Source: Atopsyche davidsoni (taxonomy: Eukaryota; Arthropoda; Insecta; Trichoptera; Hydrobiosidae). From it: 64,000 nucleotides of DNA. The notes under the pieces are model-generated. The model worked only from the letters and a program-made list of their open reading frames with translations. It was not told where the DNA came from and did no database searches. The position numbers and the translations under genes are program-made. The stretch spans positions 1,240,001 through 1,304,000 of the forward strand of contig JAILWY010000015.1 in assembly GCA_022113835.1 (NCBI GenBank), written 5' to 3'. This document shows positions 44,960 to 57,230 of the stretch, piece by piece. Numbering within the stretch: the stretch's first letter is position 1; every line of letters starts with the position of its first letter.

Positions 44960-47900
44960 GGAGGCCCGCAAGTGTAATTTCAGTACTTCCTAAACTTTAT
45001 TTTTAATTCAATTTTGTTAACACAGTTTTTTCAATGTACTTAATATTAAATCAACGAACCATAAGAGGCCACCAATTCGTAATATTAAATTTTAATATTC
45101 TTTATTAAACAGTAAATATGTAAGTTCCATAGTTAGACAATTCACACACAATTAACCTTAATAAATTTACGAATGAATTACTTACAAAAATTGTAATACT
45201 AATTAAAAAAAACAATTTTCCTCAGTTACTATGTTTTATTGTCTTTTAATTTTTTAAATATTTTTAATTTATTATAAATTTATATTATAAATTTAGTGCC
45301 AAAAAGACTAAGGAATATTTATTTGGGCTTGAAGTAATGGTAAAAAAATTTATTTTCTATTTAATTATAAACTTATTAGGAAAGTAGTAACTTCAATTAG
45401 TTTTCCCAAAAAAAACAAATTAATCATTTTTTTTTTAAATTTTATACATGACGAAATTATGCAGTATATTACGTTTCAGTTACGGTTCTGGAAACATCTT
45501 CAGTCAAACATATTGTGAATCGAAATTATCGATTCTAGAACAGAATAATAAAACAAAAACTTGGGTTGATCGGTGATTTTTTTTTTACTATCTGTATATT
45601 ATTACATTTTGGGTTTAAATCCCACCTGCGTCGAGAGTAAATATTTCATGATTTGTATTCGTTAATTACTATATTACTTATGGAATAATTAATACATGAC
45701 GGACCACGGTTGTGGAAACACTTCTTTGTTCTCGGCGGGCATATTTGGTTATGCGACCATAAGGGCCTGGTATATTTTTATGGGCATCTATAAAGTGGGT
45801 TCGCGTATACAAACAAGGTACCTCTACTTATGAATAAACCGCGAGAGCCGCCACTGCGATATCACGGGGCACTTTATATCAATTAATAAAAACACCTGCA
45901 GATAACGCGACGGTGCGAGAAACGTTAAAGCCATCCTACAGATCATAAAACATTGCTTCTCTGCTGTTACGTGAATAAAAATACTACTCATAGATCTTTC
46001 AAAAACTGAGTAATATAAGACTTTTAAGCAATGCGTTTTAAAATATACGATTTTTACATTTTGATACAATTTGATATAAAAATATATTTTTAAATATATA
46101 AAACAGAGAAATTGAAAAAATCCAAACGAAATACATATATTGTGTCAAGACTCATTCTCAAGTACGATTTTTTTTTTAATTAAAAAAATATTATTTCATG
46201 GCCTTGCTTTCTTGGGTATCAAATATTGTTGAATTGTTGACATAACACATCGTTCTTTAAAAATAAAGTTTATTTAATACGTTGGATCTAATTTACTGGG
46301 TTATCCGCCGCGAGCGTCGAGGTCTAAAGCCTCGACCGGAAGTTCGGCGAGTTCCCAAATTTTATTATTATTGTTTTAGACAAAAGTTTCGCTGATGCGC
46401 ATTCTTGCTTGCTTTGTAGGCCGATATTAGATAGTGGGCTTGAAAGTTCGATGAATTCATGAATATCTCAATTTAACTTATATTGAAACGGTGCTAATTT
46501 TTTTTTACAGTAACACTTTCAACATTTAACATTTTTACTGTGCTGAACTGGTAACCTACGTATTTTTATTATCACGCCTAGTAACTTTGTAAAATTAAAT
46601 TCAATTAAATGTTTGCTTTTATTTTTTGTTGAATTAAAAGAAAACTTTAATTTATTTACTAACTTGCAATTTTCACTTAAACTGATTAAGAAAGCAAGAT
46701 GGTTGAATCGTGAAACGAGGAAAGAAAAACGGTTTTTATCAATTCTAACTTGTTATCCCAAAAAACGTTTGGCTCATTTTTTTTAAATATTTGTTTCCAT
46801 TATTCAAGTGATAAGAAAAATAATTTTTGCACTTTGTATTTTGACTGGTTTATTGATATTTTATGGATACAGTTACGCCAGTAGAAGCTCTTTTAAAAGT
46901 AATAATTAAAAATAATATTTTTTTGTTGATCTTGACTACTTTACTTGCCAACTTAATACAAAACGCGAAACTTTTAAGAGATAAAGACTCGAAAAATATT
47001 TCAGAACATTCAAAAGTCAATCGTGAAGCGACTTCACCAACTTCCAATTGTGTTTTTTTTTTTTTTTACATAAATACTTTCTTTGGAACATCTTTAGAGA
47101 TTCCGAAGTCACACATTTTTTTCCGCGTATGAATAAAGTTCAGAAGTGTACGAGTTATGCCAGGCATTAAATTTTCAGAATTTCTTCACATTTTGAGAAA
47201 TATTCTTTGAGAGATTCCATTGTGGGAACTTGGCAACACCATACTGCGGTAATACAGTTATTGTATACAATAAATACGAGATGCTATACGGATTGTTATT
47301 CGAATACATCCGCTGGAGTGGATGCTATTCTACTTTGGAGAAACATGAGACTTCATTATTCCGTTGTTTTGAAGGAGAGGTATTACTTATATGAGATAAT
47401 ACAAAAATTGCCACTCAAATTTTGAGATCATGACTTATAATCTAATCGTATGACTGATAAAATATTTATTTTGATTTCACTGTTATTCTATTGCATGGTA
47501 ATCTAAATTATTTATCAGAAAAAAGTATTTCAATAAATGTGCGAAAGCTAATTTCACCAGAATAGCACTTATGATTAGAAAATCACTATTATAGATCAAG
47601 TATTTAGTTATAATATCACGTGCCTTCTATAATATTCCAACGATTAGGTCATAGGCCATCTCCAAGTATTTTAAGTTAAACTTCAAAACGTTAGTATCGG
47701 CCCTAAATCCAAAAAAATATGACGGTATAGCATAAAAGGTGGAAAATATAAAACCTTAGATCACACAAACACACAAAAAACATTATTTGCAAAATATTTT
47801 AAAACCTTAAGTAGGCTTTTTAATTGGATATCTGACAAGCCATTGCAAAATCAACGAAATTTTGTTTATTTACTTAATGGAGCACTTTATCTTATTTTTT

Positions 47901-49506
47901 TTGTACACAATTCCGTAAAAATAAATGTTTGAATTGCATGAATATATAGCAGAGGCATCGGGTACAAATACTTTCTATTGAAACATTAAGACCTTTGAAG
48001 AAAATGGCTTCTGTACATATAACAAGGCTCGAGATAAGTCGACATCTAGAATGATTGATAGACCAGACTCCAATAAACATGGAGATTTCCTGCTCATCAT
48101 CAGGTTCCTTGTGGAAACCTTTCAGTACATTATACCTTACATTTACAAAATCCTTCATAGGGTTGTTATAAAATGAAAGAGAGAAATTCGATTTTAGGAA
48201 GTCCAAGGGTGCTGCCAAACTGCGTGTTTTTTTTTAAGAAACATGTTCCAAATGAAAAAAATGCCTAGCATGTCTTGATTGTGATTATTTCGAAAAATGG
48301 CCAATATCGAATATTTACGAAAAAATAATCAACTATTGACCCGAATAACTTTTTTTAATATTATTTACAAAAATAAAATTCAATGCGGAAAATATTGTGC
48401 CCTTAAGCAAAAAATATTATTTTCCACCCTACAATAAATATAAATAGCTAAACGTCTATGAGATAAGAACGTTTTTGATAGAAAACGCTTTCACCGTTCG
48501 AGTTTTATGCCTGAAAAATGCTGTTAATATTTATTTGACGTAAAACACAGCCTTAAACGCATGCGAAGATTCTATTCTTAAAAAATAAATCAAACTCTGT
48601 TTCTTACGCAGCGTAACTTTCTACATTCTAAATCAACAGCTAGAGGGGCAATAACTTGTTCTAAGTTCATTTTTAAGTTAGGCAAAGCCTTTGGAGGATT
48701 GGAGTTCATTAGGTCCTCCTGAATAAGGCATTGGGGAGGTTTTTACGGAAGAACTACCCCAGAGGAGGTCTCGCAAGACTTGACTTGTAGATTTAGTACT
48801 ACCTGAAAATTTCCTGAGGTATGGAGATTACTCCCTTAATTATCATAAGGAAATATTTCCTTTTTTTTTTTTTTTTAAATCTTTTACTATTTTAAAACGA
48901 TTATACAGTTTTCAAAACTGTTTTTTTTCTCATAAAATATTATAAGTTATTGGTTGTAAATGTAACGACACTATGTTTTCTTATAAATTTAATATCAATA
49001 AAGTGGTAAATATAACGATATTCAAATATTTATAATTGCATGACATTTTATTTATTTTTCAATATTAAAAATCTTTGAATAAAACGTCTTGGTTAAGATA
49101 AAATTACGAATGCTTGTAATTTAACGTGAAAACATACGTGGTTTATTTAAAATTAACTATTTAAAATAGGCTTACGTTTCATAACAAATTACAAATAACA
49201 CAAGATATTTATATTTAAATAGAAAATTAACGTTTATAGATAGAATATTAAATTTTAAATTAACTGTCAAAAATATAATCAACCCTAAAATGAACATCAT
49301 ATTATAAAATATTTCACATAAATTAATTTTCATTTTCTAATTAATATTTTCTCAGTATTTGAATAAACATGCGAGTTTCAAATTCAATTGAATTTACATT
49401 TATATTAAATCATATTTGAGCATGAGAAAATAGACAGTTCTCTAAATCAGCATACCTGCAACTGTCGTTCATTTGCGGTTCAGAATAATAGAAGGACATA
49501 ACTCAC
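44960..49506. other. AT-rich intergenic DNA, islands at 45.7, 46.3 and 48.7 kb
   Basis: Islands lie at 45690-45920, 46290-46450 (CTCGACCGGAAGTTCGGCG, Ets core at 46336-46343) and 48640-48840. Two related hammerhead-like relics (minus strand, 45449-45510 and 45690-45730) share GTTTCCA.AACCGT. A 108-codon minus-strand frame at 47892-48218 is open but unsupported. No gene is called. Confidence 0.4.
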
Positions 49507-49716
49507 CAGATCCATTGTGTGTCATCTGTTTATGCTGGCCGTCATCAGTAATTGATGATATTGGAGGTGTTGACCAGAGGCAGTCATCAGCATGACAAGG
49601 GCGATGACGGAATCGCGGAACCAATATTTACTCACGTGAGTGAGAATACCCCATATGAAAATGCACTTGCTATACACGCATGACTTTTTACGAAATATAT
49701 GGAGCATGTTCAGCAA
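49507..49716 (-). other. possible first-exon-like stretch
   Basis: On the minus strand ATGACACACAATGGATCTG is followed at once by a strong donor (G|GTGAGT at 49506). The moderately GC-rich sequence upstream could be 5' untranslated. Coding would be only about six residues before the intron, so this rests mainly on the donor. Confidence 0.2.
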
Positions 49717-49719
49717 TAC

Positions 49720-50279
49720 GATCTGAATTGCGAATACTAAATACCTGAACGCAAAACAACTCTAGTTTTTACAACAAAAAAATAAACTAGCCAGGCAGTT
49801 GTGCAATTCAAAGCGCAAGAGCTTAGCATTTCCTCCCATTAAGTCGGTCCGAAATCCGCAGTTTTCAGCGCCAAGGCCTTTTTCCCGAATCGCGCACTTT
49901 TCCCGAATATTTTCTCTTTTGCCCGTATCTGGGAAAATTTTCATAACACTGTGCGAGAAGGCAACACTGCGGATGCATAAGATTTATGAGCCAGAGATAA
50001 CACAATGCAGAGAGACGGAAAACCGACTGCGTTATTTTTATGTTTTTACTAAAACGATTCGTTTGGTTAATTTTATTCGAAGTACACTTATTATAAATAA
50101 ATAAATCATTTTTCTAAATGAATAAAATAAGAAAATCTGCGGGATTTTTATTTTCGTACAAAAAAATTTAAGGTTATGTTTTAAGTATTTTCAAGCTGTT
50201 TTAAGCACTTTCAATGATTAAATAAATTTCTGAATATAAATAAAATAACAGATAAATTTTGTTTACATCCTTTTTCAGG
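49720..50279. other. moderate-GC intergenic DNA
   Basis: The stretch 49800-50000 has balanced composition, and both strands are open for 60-100 codons. The frames oppose each other and show no codon bias or domain. From 50050 on it is A/T-rich. Confidence 0.35.
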
Positions 50280-50410
50280 AATATTTGGTGGTTGTTGCAG
50301 CACAGTGAGCCCCGCACCCGCTGCAGTGAGGCGCTCCTCCGCTGAAGGCTTCGCCGCATCCTGGCGGGCACTTCCGGTTGGCTGCAGCTGAATTCGAATC
50401 TTTGTGGGGG
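50280..50410. promoter_or_regulatory. GC island with Ets core
   Basis: The island contains CGGGCACTTCCGGTTGGC (core at 50370-50377), CCGCACCCGCTGCAGTGAGG and GGCTGCAGCTG (E-box). It is compact and CpG-rich. Possible promoter or enhancer; no transcript is linked. Confidence 0.3.
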
Positions 50411-50706
50411 ATGAAAATAACGCTGACAAAATGAGCGAATCAGACTTTTTATGCTTTTTTAAATAAAATTTACTATCTCATTTAAATCGAGTGAATTTTG
50501 AGAACATAATTTAAAATTGTTCACGATATTTAAAATCTTTATTTTGTGGCAAATTTTTGAAAAAACATTTTCAGTATTTATTTTTAAACCTGGGACATTT
50601 GCTAGACCCTTGCGTAAAGACTTATGTTTTTAAAAGACAAAAGCAAGTATTGTATTAAAATACAGTTCATTTCGTGGGTATAATTACATATATTTATTTA
50701 TGTGAA

Positions 50707-50881
50707 GATTGAACGTCACAATCAGTGCGTATTTATTTACCTATACAAGTTTATTAGCATTCGTATGATTAAGTACATTTTTCGCACATTGAAACGATTA
50801 AAGAAACTTGCGTGGGATTCGAAACCCACATTCCCATGACCGGTGCATTACCAACTATGCTAGCGAGCCACTTCCGTTTAG
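50707..50881 (-). repeat. tRNA-derived SINE, copy 1
   Basis: On the minus strand box A TGGCTCGCTAGCATAGTTGG and box B GGGTTTCGAATCCC are followed by a body of about 100 bp ending in ACGCACTGATTGTGACG. It is the most diverged head in the cluster. Confidence 0.65.
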
Positions 50882-50932
50882 CGAAAAATTTTAACAGTCA
50901 TATTCTGTATGTCTATTTTTTGGATTGAACGT

Positions 50933-51112
50933 CAATCAAGTGCGTATTTATTACCCATTACGGGTTTATTATATTATTACTAATATGATTAGCCACATAG
51001 AAGATGATTAAAGAAATTCTCAGATAGATATCATCGTCGTTTTTTGTGAGATTTGAACCCACGTCCCCTGGCTTACATGGCCGGTGTACTGACCATTGTA
51101 CTAACGAACCAC
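50933..51112 (-). repeat. tRNA-derived SINE, copy 2 (full length)
   Basis: The minus-strand head TGGTTCGTTAGTACAATGG ... CACCGGCCATGTAAGCC ... GTGGGTTCAAATC resembles tRNA-Thr(TGT): the anticodon loop reads CATGTAA and box B is clear. The body continues through AATCATCTTCTATGTGGC and AATAAACCCGTAATGGG. Total length is about 180 bp. Confidence 0.7.
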
Positions 51113-51134
51113 ATACATCAATCGATATATTTTT

Positions 51135-51284
51135 AGAGAATTATTTGATAGATAATTTCTTTAATCATCTCTATGTATGAACTAATGTGCCTAATCATAT
51201 TACTAATCGTAATTTGTGTGGGATATGAACCCAAATCTCCTGGCTTACATGGCCGGTGTACGAACCTTTGTACTAACGAATCAC
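51135..51284 (-). repeat. tRNA-derived SINE, copy 3 (rearranged body)
   Basis: The head (CACCGGCCATGTAAGCC, GGGTTCATATCCC) matches copy 2. The body segment (AATATGATTAGGCACATTAG, GATGATTAAAGAAATT) is inverted relative to copy 2. Confidence 0.6.
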
Positions 51285-51354
51285 TTCCGTTTATCGAGAA
51301 TTTTTAACATTCATACTCTACATATGAATCAATGTGCCAGGCCACAAATCACGA

Positions 51355-51485
51355 TGATATTTTTCTGAGAGTTTCTTTAAGTCGTCTTCTATATATGAAC
51401 TAATGTGCCTAATCGTATTGGTAATAATATAATAAACCCGTAATGGGTAATAAATACGCATCTGATTGACCGATCCATAAAATAG
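51355..51485 (+). repeat. SINE body in opposite orientation
   Basis: The segment reads GAACTAATGTGCCTAATCG, AATAAACCCGTAATGGG and TAAATACGCATCTGATTGAC. It is an inverse complement of 50933-51050 at roughly 85%, without a clear tRNA head. Confidence 0.6.
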
Positions 51486-51646
51486 ATGTACATATTAGTA
51501 ATAATCATATTCTGCATATGAACCAACGTACCCGGGCCAAATAATATTGGGTGACTACTTGAATATGATTAATCATACTAAATATTTTACTTTTATTAAA
51601 AATATATATCCGTATTGTCTGATATATTGTCGGTTCATATTCTTAG

Positions 51647-51885
51647 CATCCGAAAGATCTGAAAAATACAACAGCAGAGTAATTCCATCATTGTATCCCC
51701 ATCAAACGCAGAACGCACTTCACGCGCAGCCATCCGCTGGAACAGCCGCACCGCCCCCGTCGATCCAAGGCCCCGCACCCCCATTGTTGAGAAGCCTCCA
51801 GCACCTGTCCCCCCCCTCCTCCCCTGGTCCCCACCCCTGGTCCCCACCCCTGGTACCCTCCGCAGTAATGACGTCCCGAGGGTGA
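51647..51885 (+). other. Pro/Ser-rich exon-like stretch
   Basis: A pyrimidine-containing acceptor (CATATTCTTAG) opens a frame that stays open to TGA at 51883-51885. The GC content is high. The peptide is Pro/Ser/Gln-rich, for example PSLYPHQTQNALHAQPSAG and LLRSLQHLSPPSSPGP. Donors at CTG|GTACCC or CCGAGG|GTGATC are possible. It resembles a disordered segment of a regulatory protein but matches no family I know. The minus strand is also open, with a Gly/Arg-rich product. A short tandem TGGTCCCCACCCC lies at its end. Confidence 0.3.
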
Positions 51886-51889
51886 TCAT

Positions 51890-54870
51890 TAGCACTGCCT
51901 CGCGAGCTGGCCCGCCGCCGCTCCAGACCTGAGGGTATATTCGTTCTTGTAATTGGTTGGGTTTTTGTTTTGAAGATTCGTTATGTAGCTGTTTGTTTTT
52001 CAGGTATTGATTTTTAACGCTTCTTTTTCGCATTACACGTGATTTCGGACTTATGCTTTAAATATCATCAATTTGAGTTGTTAGCGCAGTGATAGAAAAC
52101 CCTTATGAGCTACAAACTAATGTTTTACCACTACTCAATTATTTCCGGTACATAAATTACTTAAAATTGTAACTATTTTTTAATAACAGTTATAAAATCA
52201 TTGACTTGATTCTGACAAATTTCGTTTTATGATTATTTGATTTTTAAAGATCATGTACAACTCTCAATTTATTTTTTTAAATGTCGTAATCTTTTTTTTT
52301 GTCTGAATTTACAGTATCTCAAATTTGTATATATTTGTTATCGTTAAATATAAATTTAACATGCATTCAAAAACGACAGTAATCGTTCATTTGAAAATAT
52401 CACGTAATCTGATTTTGTTATAATATTCCATTGAAATTCTTCCCGATGTGTGGATTTTATTATCTGAAAAAATGCCTTTATTTAATCTCCCTTGACCATC
52501 CTGTATAGGGTGCCGTTACGGCAACGGCCTGCGCTCTCTCTGTACATCCTGTATATTTTTACATACATACAAAAAACATAACATAAAATGGCGCTCTAAG
52601 CATACAGTAGAGTGCATGAAACCATTTCTGCTGCAACATCCTGTATCTGATAAAGCGTAGGGAGAATTTGGCTGCATCTGCAATTTTTATATTAAACTTT
52701 GTGGATGTATTCTTCAAAGTTGACTTGATAAAACTCGTTTTTTTTTAAACTTCACAAACAATCACTGTTGAGTATGAAATCAGATACATATTCTTGAAAA
52801 CGGCCTTAGTTTTATGACCAAGTTACAAAATTTTAAATAATAAATGCTTAATCCAGGAATGCAGATTTTATAAATACCAACAGCTTAAACCAACAATAAA
52901 CATATTAAAATATTTTTTTCAATTTATCTGTGAAGCTAAGTTTCTTTATAAATAAATTACATTATCAAATAACAAATAATATCATAAAACACATAATTTT
53001 TTTTTAAAACAACAACTTATATTTATCATACACAATCCCAATTTTTTAGGCTTAAATATAAATTGTCTTCTAATTCTAGAAATAATTCACATTTTTTTAG
53101 TAAATACGAACAGGTGATTTATAATATATAGGTTGTTTTGTTATTTAAGTAAAGTATGCATTTGGAAAAGCGTATTACCCGAAGTACATTTTCTTACTAT
53201 TTTCTTGGATATTTTCCAGAGCCACTAGCTTCTTCAGGTTGATACATGTATATCCTGATATTTTCCGGTATATTTAAGGTTTTTGTTTACAATAAATGAA
53301 GCTCTTTCCTGGGATAAATTTGTTGAACTGTTGTTTTTGAAATTTTCAAAAGGAATAAAGATAAAAAAAAATTAAGAAGAAGCTAACCAAATCCATATTA
53401 ATTCATAAATATGGCTATAACATACTCTTGAGTTGAGGTATATATACATGAAGAGACGTTAGAATAAATATTGTTTTTAGACTTAATACAACCTATGAAT
53501 GAGTAAGTCACCTTTTTAAAAAGTTTTGTATAAAATCCAGGATCAAAAATCAACCACTTGGATATAAAAACGATATGTATGATAAACACCACTAAGTCAC
53601 CAAACCAATAGCCACAAAGACAAGTGTACATATTTTTTTATGTTAATTCAATAAAAATATTTCCATGGAGTTCGCTTTTATTTCATGTCGGACATCAGAG
53701 GTTGTTTTCGCCCCAAACTGAGTCTCGACTGCATTATTCATGAAATACCGTCAACATCTTCATTTATGCAGTCCGCAAGACCCTGCAGGATCACAAAATA
53801 TACTGAGTTTCATACAAGCAGAGTGAATGGGAAGCGTTTATTCACTTTGCGTCCTTTGAGATTCTAGGGTGTTTTACAACGAATAGTATCTCCTGAAATA
53901 AAACACTTACTATGTATACATATAAAACTTTATTCCAATGTCTTAAAGCTCAACAATTTTAACAAAAAGAAATCAAATAATTGGCTCATATCATTTTCAA
54001 AATAATAATGTACGCAGTAAATAAATTGAAAGTTAATGGATCTCCGAAAAGCATTCAAGGGAAGGCAATATCAATTTAAAAATACGAAAACGTAATTATC
54101 ATAACCTATTGACCTACGCACGTGAAAACATTTTGGTAAAAAATAATCCGGAAAATCGGAGCTGAAAGCATTTTCGTTAGAAAAAAATTACCCTGGCTTA
54201 ATAAAGAACCTTTGTTTAATGAGATTTTTCTCTTCTGTCTTACTTTTGTACTCATTGGAGGTAGATATTTAAGTTTTGCTTTTAAGGACTTTTTTGATTT
54301 CAGGAAAACGTGCATTGAATAAGAACAAATGTAATTAACCTCTTACTAATTCTATTTAATTAAAACAAATAAATATATAGAAAATTTTCTCAATTATCAT
54401 CATCTTAGCCGCAATTTATTTACTATTTTACTTTCTTGAGTGTTAAAAAGTTTTATGATTGAATATTGCAATATTTATTTAAAGTCAAGCGTACCGTTTC
54501 GAAGCCTAGTTTCTAAAATACTCCCAAGTGAAGAAACCACTCCGAGAATGCATAAACAGAAATATATATCAACCATTTTCATAAATAAAATTTGTTTATA
54601 AATAATACAAAACAGAATAAAAGAGAAAAAAATCTTGCTCTTTCACCGTTTTCGGTTTTTTCATTTACAAACATTAAATCTATATTTATTATAATGATCC
54701 TAAGTTAAGTTCATGTTACTAATATTTACTAATATATCTCATGGAGTATTGCAAAGACTGAGGAGACGACCTAACTATTTTTAGATTAATTGAGAAACAC
54801 AATCAGGTAGAGTGACATTTGACGCATTGCAGTAACAGATCAAATCATGTTAGAACTTAATTAATTATTA
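51890..54870. other. AT-rich intergenic DNA
   Basis: At 52480-52680 CATCCTGTAT occurs three times around GTGCCGTTACGGCAACGGC, perhaps a transposon end. An island at 53680-53880 is non-coding. A hammerhead-like remnant lies on the minus strand near 53240. No gene is seen. Confidence 0.4.
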
Positions 54871-54871
54871 C

Positions 54872-54945
54872 TGCCTGCGGGGAATAGAACCTTATGCCTC
54901 ACTAGATACTATTACTGCCTCGTTCACACCACTAACAGACAGTTA
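54872..54945 (-). repeat. tRNA-like SINE relic
   Basis: On the minus strand box A TTAGTGGTGTGAACGAGG (54934-54917) and box B GGTTCTATTCCCC (54891-54879) are well formed. The anticodon arm is not paired. Confidence 0.45.
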
Positions 54946-54949
54946 CAAT

Positions 54950-57000
54950 TTGAATATATGTATTTTTGGAAATTAATTTTAAAATACAGAAAAAATATAT
55001 ATAAAATTCTATACACATATTACGCATTGTAAAATAGGTTTTTGTTTAAACAAATTTAACAATATAAATCTGGAGTGTTTGATATGAGTTTTAGATATAA
55101 AAAAATCTTCAAATGAAACGCCCTTATTTTCATAGTTTATATATTTAAATAGAATCAATTATCAAAATAAGTTGATGTGCGACACACTTTTTCTCTAAAT
55201 ATTTTTGTAGCAATTATAAGTCGCTGAAAAGATTGTAGCTTTTTCAGATTTTTCTCGAGTGCGTCCCCTACTAATGTTTATATTTATCCGCCGAAAGTTG
55301 ACTTGATATTAGATGGTGAAGGGTAGTAACCCCTTCTTGAGTCTCGGTTAATCTTTAATATGTGCGCAGTGCGCTGATGTTTTTTCTCCGACCCCGCTCC
55401 CCCCCCCCCCGCTTACTTCCTGCGCCCTCACCACTTCCGGTTGCTAGGCAAGAGAATTTTTAATGGCGAAGCCATCCGGCTAAGTGGCCCTTTTTGTTGC
55501 GCCTTGTGTATGGCAATCGTCGACAAGTGTGGTGGAGCTCCCCAACGCCGTGCAGTTTACCCAAAACTACATGCATTGCATTTCAAAACTCAAATTATTT
55601 GTATTCGTAATTTTTGCCAGCCGTTGTCGTTTGATGAACTTTTAATTTGTGTTATTTTATCTCCTAACTGCTGCAAAATTATTTTGAGAAAAAGTGTGTG
55701 GAAACATCAACTTATTTAACAATTGATTTTAGTACAAATAAGGGCGTTTCATTTGAAAGTGGATTTAGATTTTTCGATTTGAGTTTGATTGATTGTTTTT
55801 CAAAAGTTCCTGATTATAGGCTATGTTTCAGGACCGAAACACCGGAAAGACAAATAAAATATGTAACTCAACACACAAGACACTAAATCATAATGTAAAG
55901 TTGTGAAAACATTCATAATCAAAAATGATCATTGATAAATTTTATTTGTTTTATGCAAAGATACAAGGTATAAGATATTTTCAATAACAATGATAGAAAA
56001 GAATTCTAGATAAATCCGAAGCGCCGAAATGAATTTAATATCAAAGTAGTGGATTTCAATTCCCGCAAGCATTGTTCATTGCACATTTCCGACTCGCTAA
56101 CAAAAAAATGATGGAAGATAATACGTCCGCTTCCGGCAAACGACCAGTCATCCTCCCCCTTATTTAAAAAGACGAGATAAATCAGCGGAAGCAATCAAAG
56201 CAGGAAACTCCATTTTCGGAGGTGGCTGCTTATTTCTTCAGCGTTATATTGATCTACCGTCAGTATTTTTAATCCTATTTCTTTCAGAACCGATATTTAT
56301 GAATACTATACTTTTGGAATGAAAATTTGCTGACTAGGATATAATGAAATAAAACAACTTTACCAGAGCTGTGTTTAAGAATAATTTTTCACATTGAGAG
56401 ATTAATAACTTTTTTTGCACACTTTTTAGTATTTTATTTAAGAGTTTTTTTGTGGAATTCAATTTAAAAAAATGGCCCTGGTCCTGGGAACAAAGCGTTG
56501 AAATTTTCAACTTATAAAAATGCGGTATAGTCTTATGTTTATCTTGCTAATTAAATACATTGGAAAAACGCGTGTATATTCAGTTGCAGGATCAAATAAA
56601 AATAACCAAATGGCTAGAAGATGACGATAACTTGTTTGTAAGCGCTTTCACCTAGTAAAAAAAAAAATATCTGATTTTTAGAAATTATCCATAACTTGGC
56701 TATTTATATTAGTTGCTTAAGTTTTACCAATTAAATCAGTCAATAGTAAGTATTAAAATCGATTTGGATATAATACACGACTGCAATAGCTGTGTATGTG
56801 AATTTGATTTTTTCATTGTATAAGCTTAAATATATTGTATGAGCTTGCAAAAATACATATTAATTTTGATAAAAAATAATGGTTTATTTCTAAATTGAAA
56901 ATCAATGTATTTCAAATCTATATTCAATACTTATGTCTTAAGCTGTAGCCGTGAATCAAAAGAAGCAATCCAGATTAAAGAACCCCATTTGTTGAAGTGA
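54950..57000. other. AT-rich intergenic DNA around islands
   Basis: A hammerhead-like relic lies at 55808-55850 (CTGATTATAGGCTATG, then GGACCGAAACACCGG). A small island at 56030-56230 is non-coding. Nothing else is seen. Confidence 0.4.
55370..55560. promoter_or_regulatory. GC island with Ets core and X-box-like site
   Basis: CCACTTCCGGTTGCTAGGC (Ets core 55433-55440) runs into GTTGCTAGGCAAG, which resembles an RFX X-box. An ACTTCCTG variant and a run of about 12 C lie just before it. The arrangement looks promoter-like, but no clear gene follows: a 92-codon plus-strand frame begins only with a non-ATG codon. Confidence 0.35.
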
Positions 57001-57230
57001 TTCTCCCTTCAGGGGACCACTCAAATTGAATTTGAAATAAACTGAAAAGTAGAGGAAACTGCCTCGTGTAAACGCAACCGACCTGAGGCTCTGCAATCTC
57101 AGGTCCTCTTGCAGCCGGAAGTGTAAATTGTTTTCCGTTAAGATATCTCTTTAAGGAGGCTTTGGCGGAACTGAAGTGTACAGTTGTTATTTGCCACTAA
57201 ATACTGAAAACTCTTGAGATTGCAGTCGGC
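57001..57230. promoter_or_regulatory. GC-elevated island with Ets core
   Basis: GCAGCCGGAAGTGTAAATTG (core 57115-57122) lies beside inverted GACCTGAGGC and CTCAGGTC segments. No ORF is present. Confidence 0.25.

Noticed and set aside
45540..45640. tRNA-like stretch with GGGTTTAAATCCC on the plus strand
   Set aside because: The box B resemblance is a short palindrome; box A is weak and no cloverleaf forms.
47892..48218. 108-codon minus-strand open frame with KEPDDEQEISMFIGVW
   Set aside because: Locally protein-like, but no splice sites or recognised family; the second half has chance-like composition.
55441..55719. 92-codon plus-strand frame after the Ets/X-box site
   Set aside because: It lacks an ATG at its start, has no recognised domain, and drifts into AT-rich sequence.
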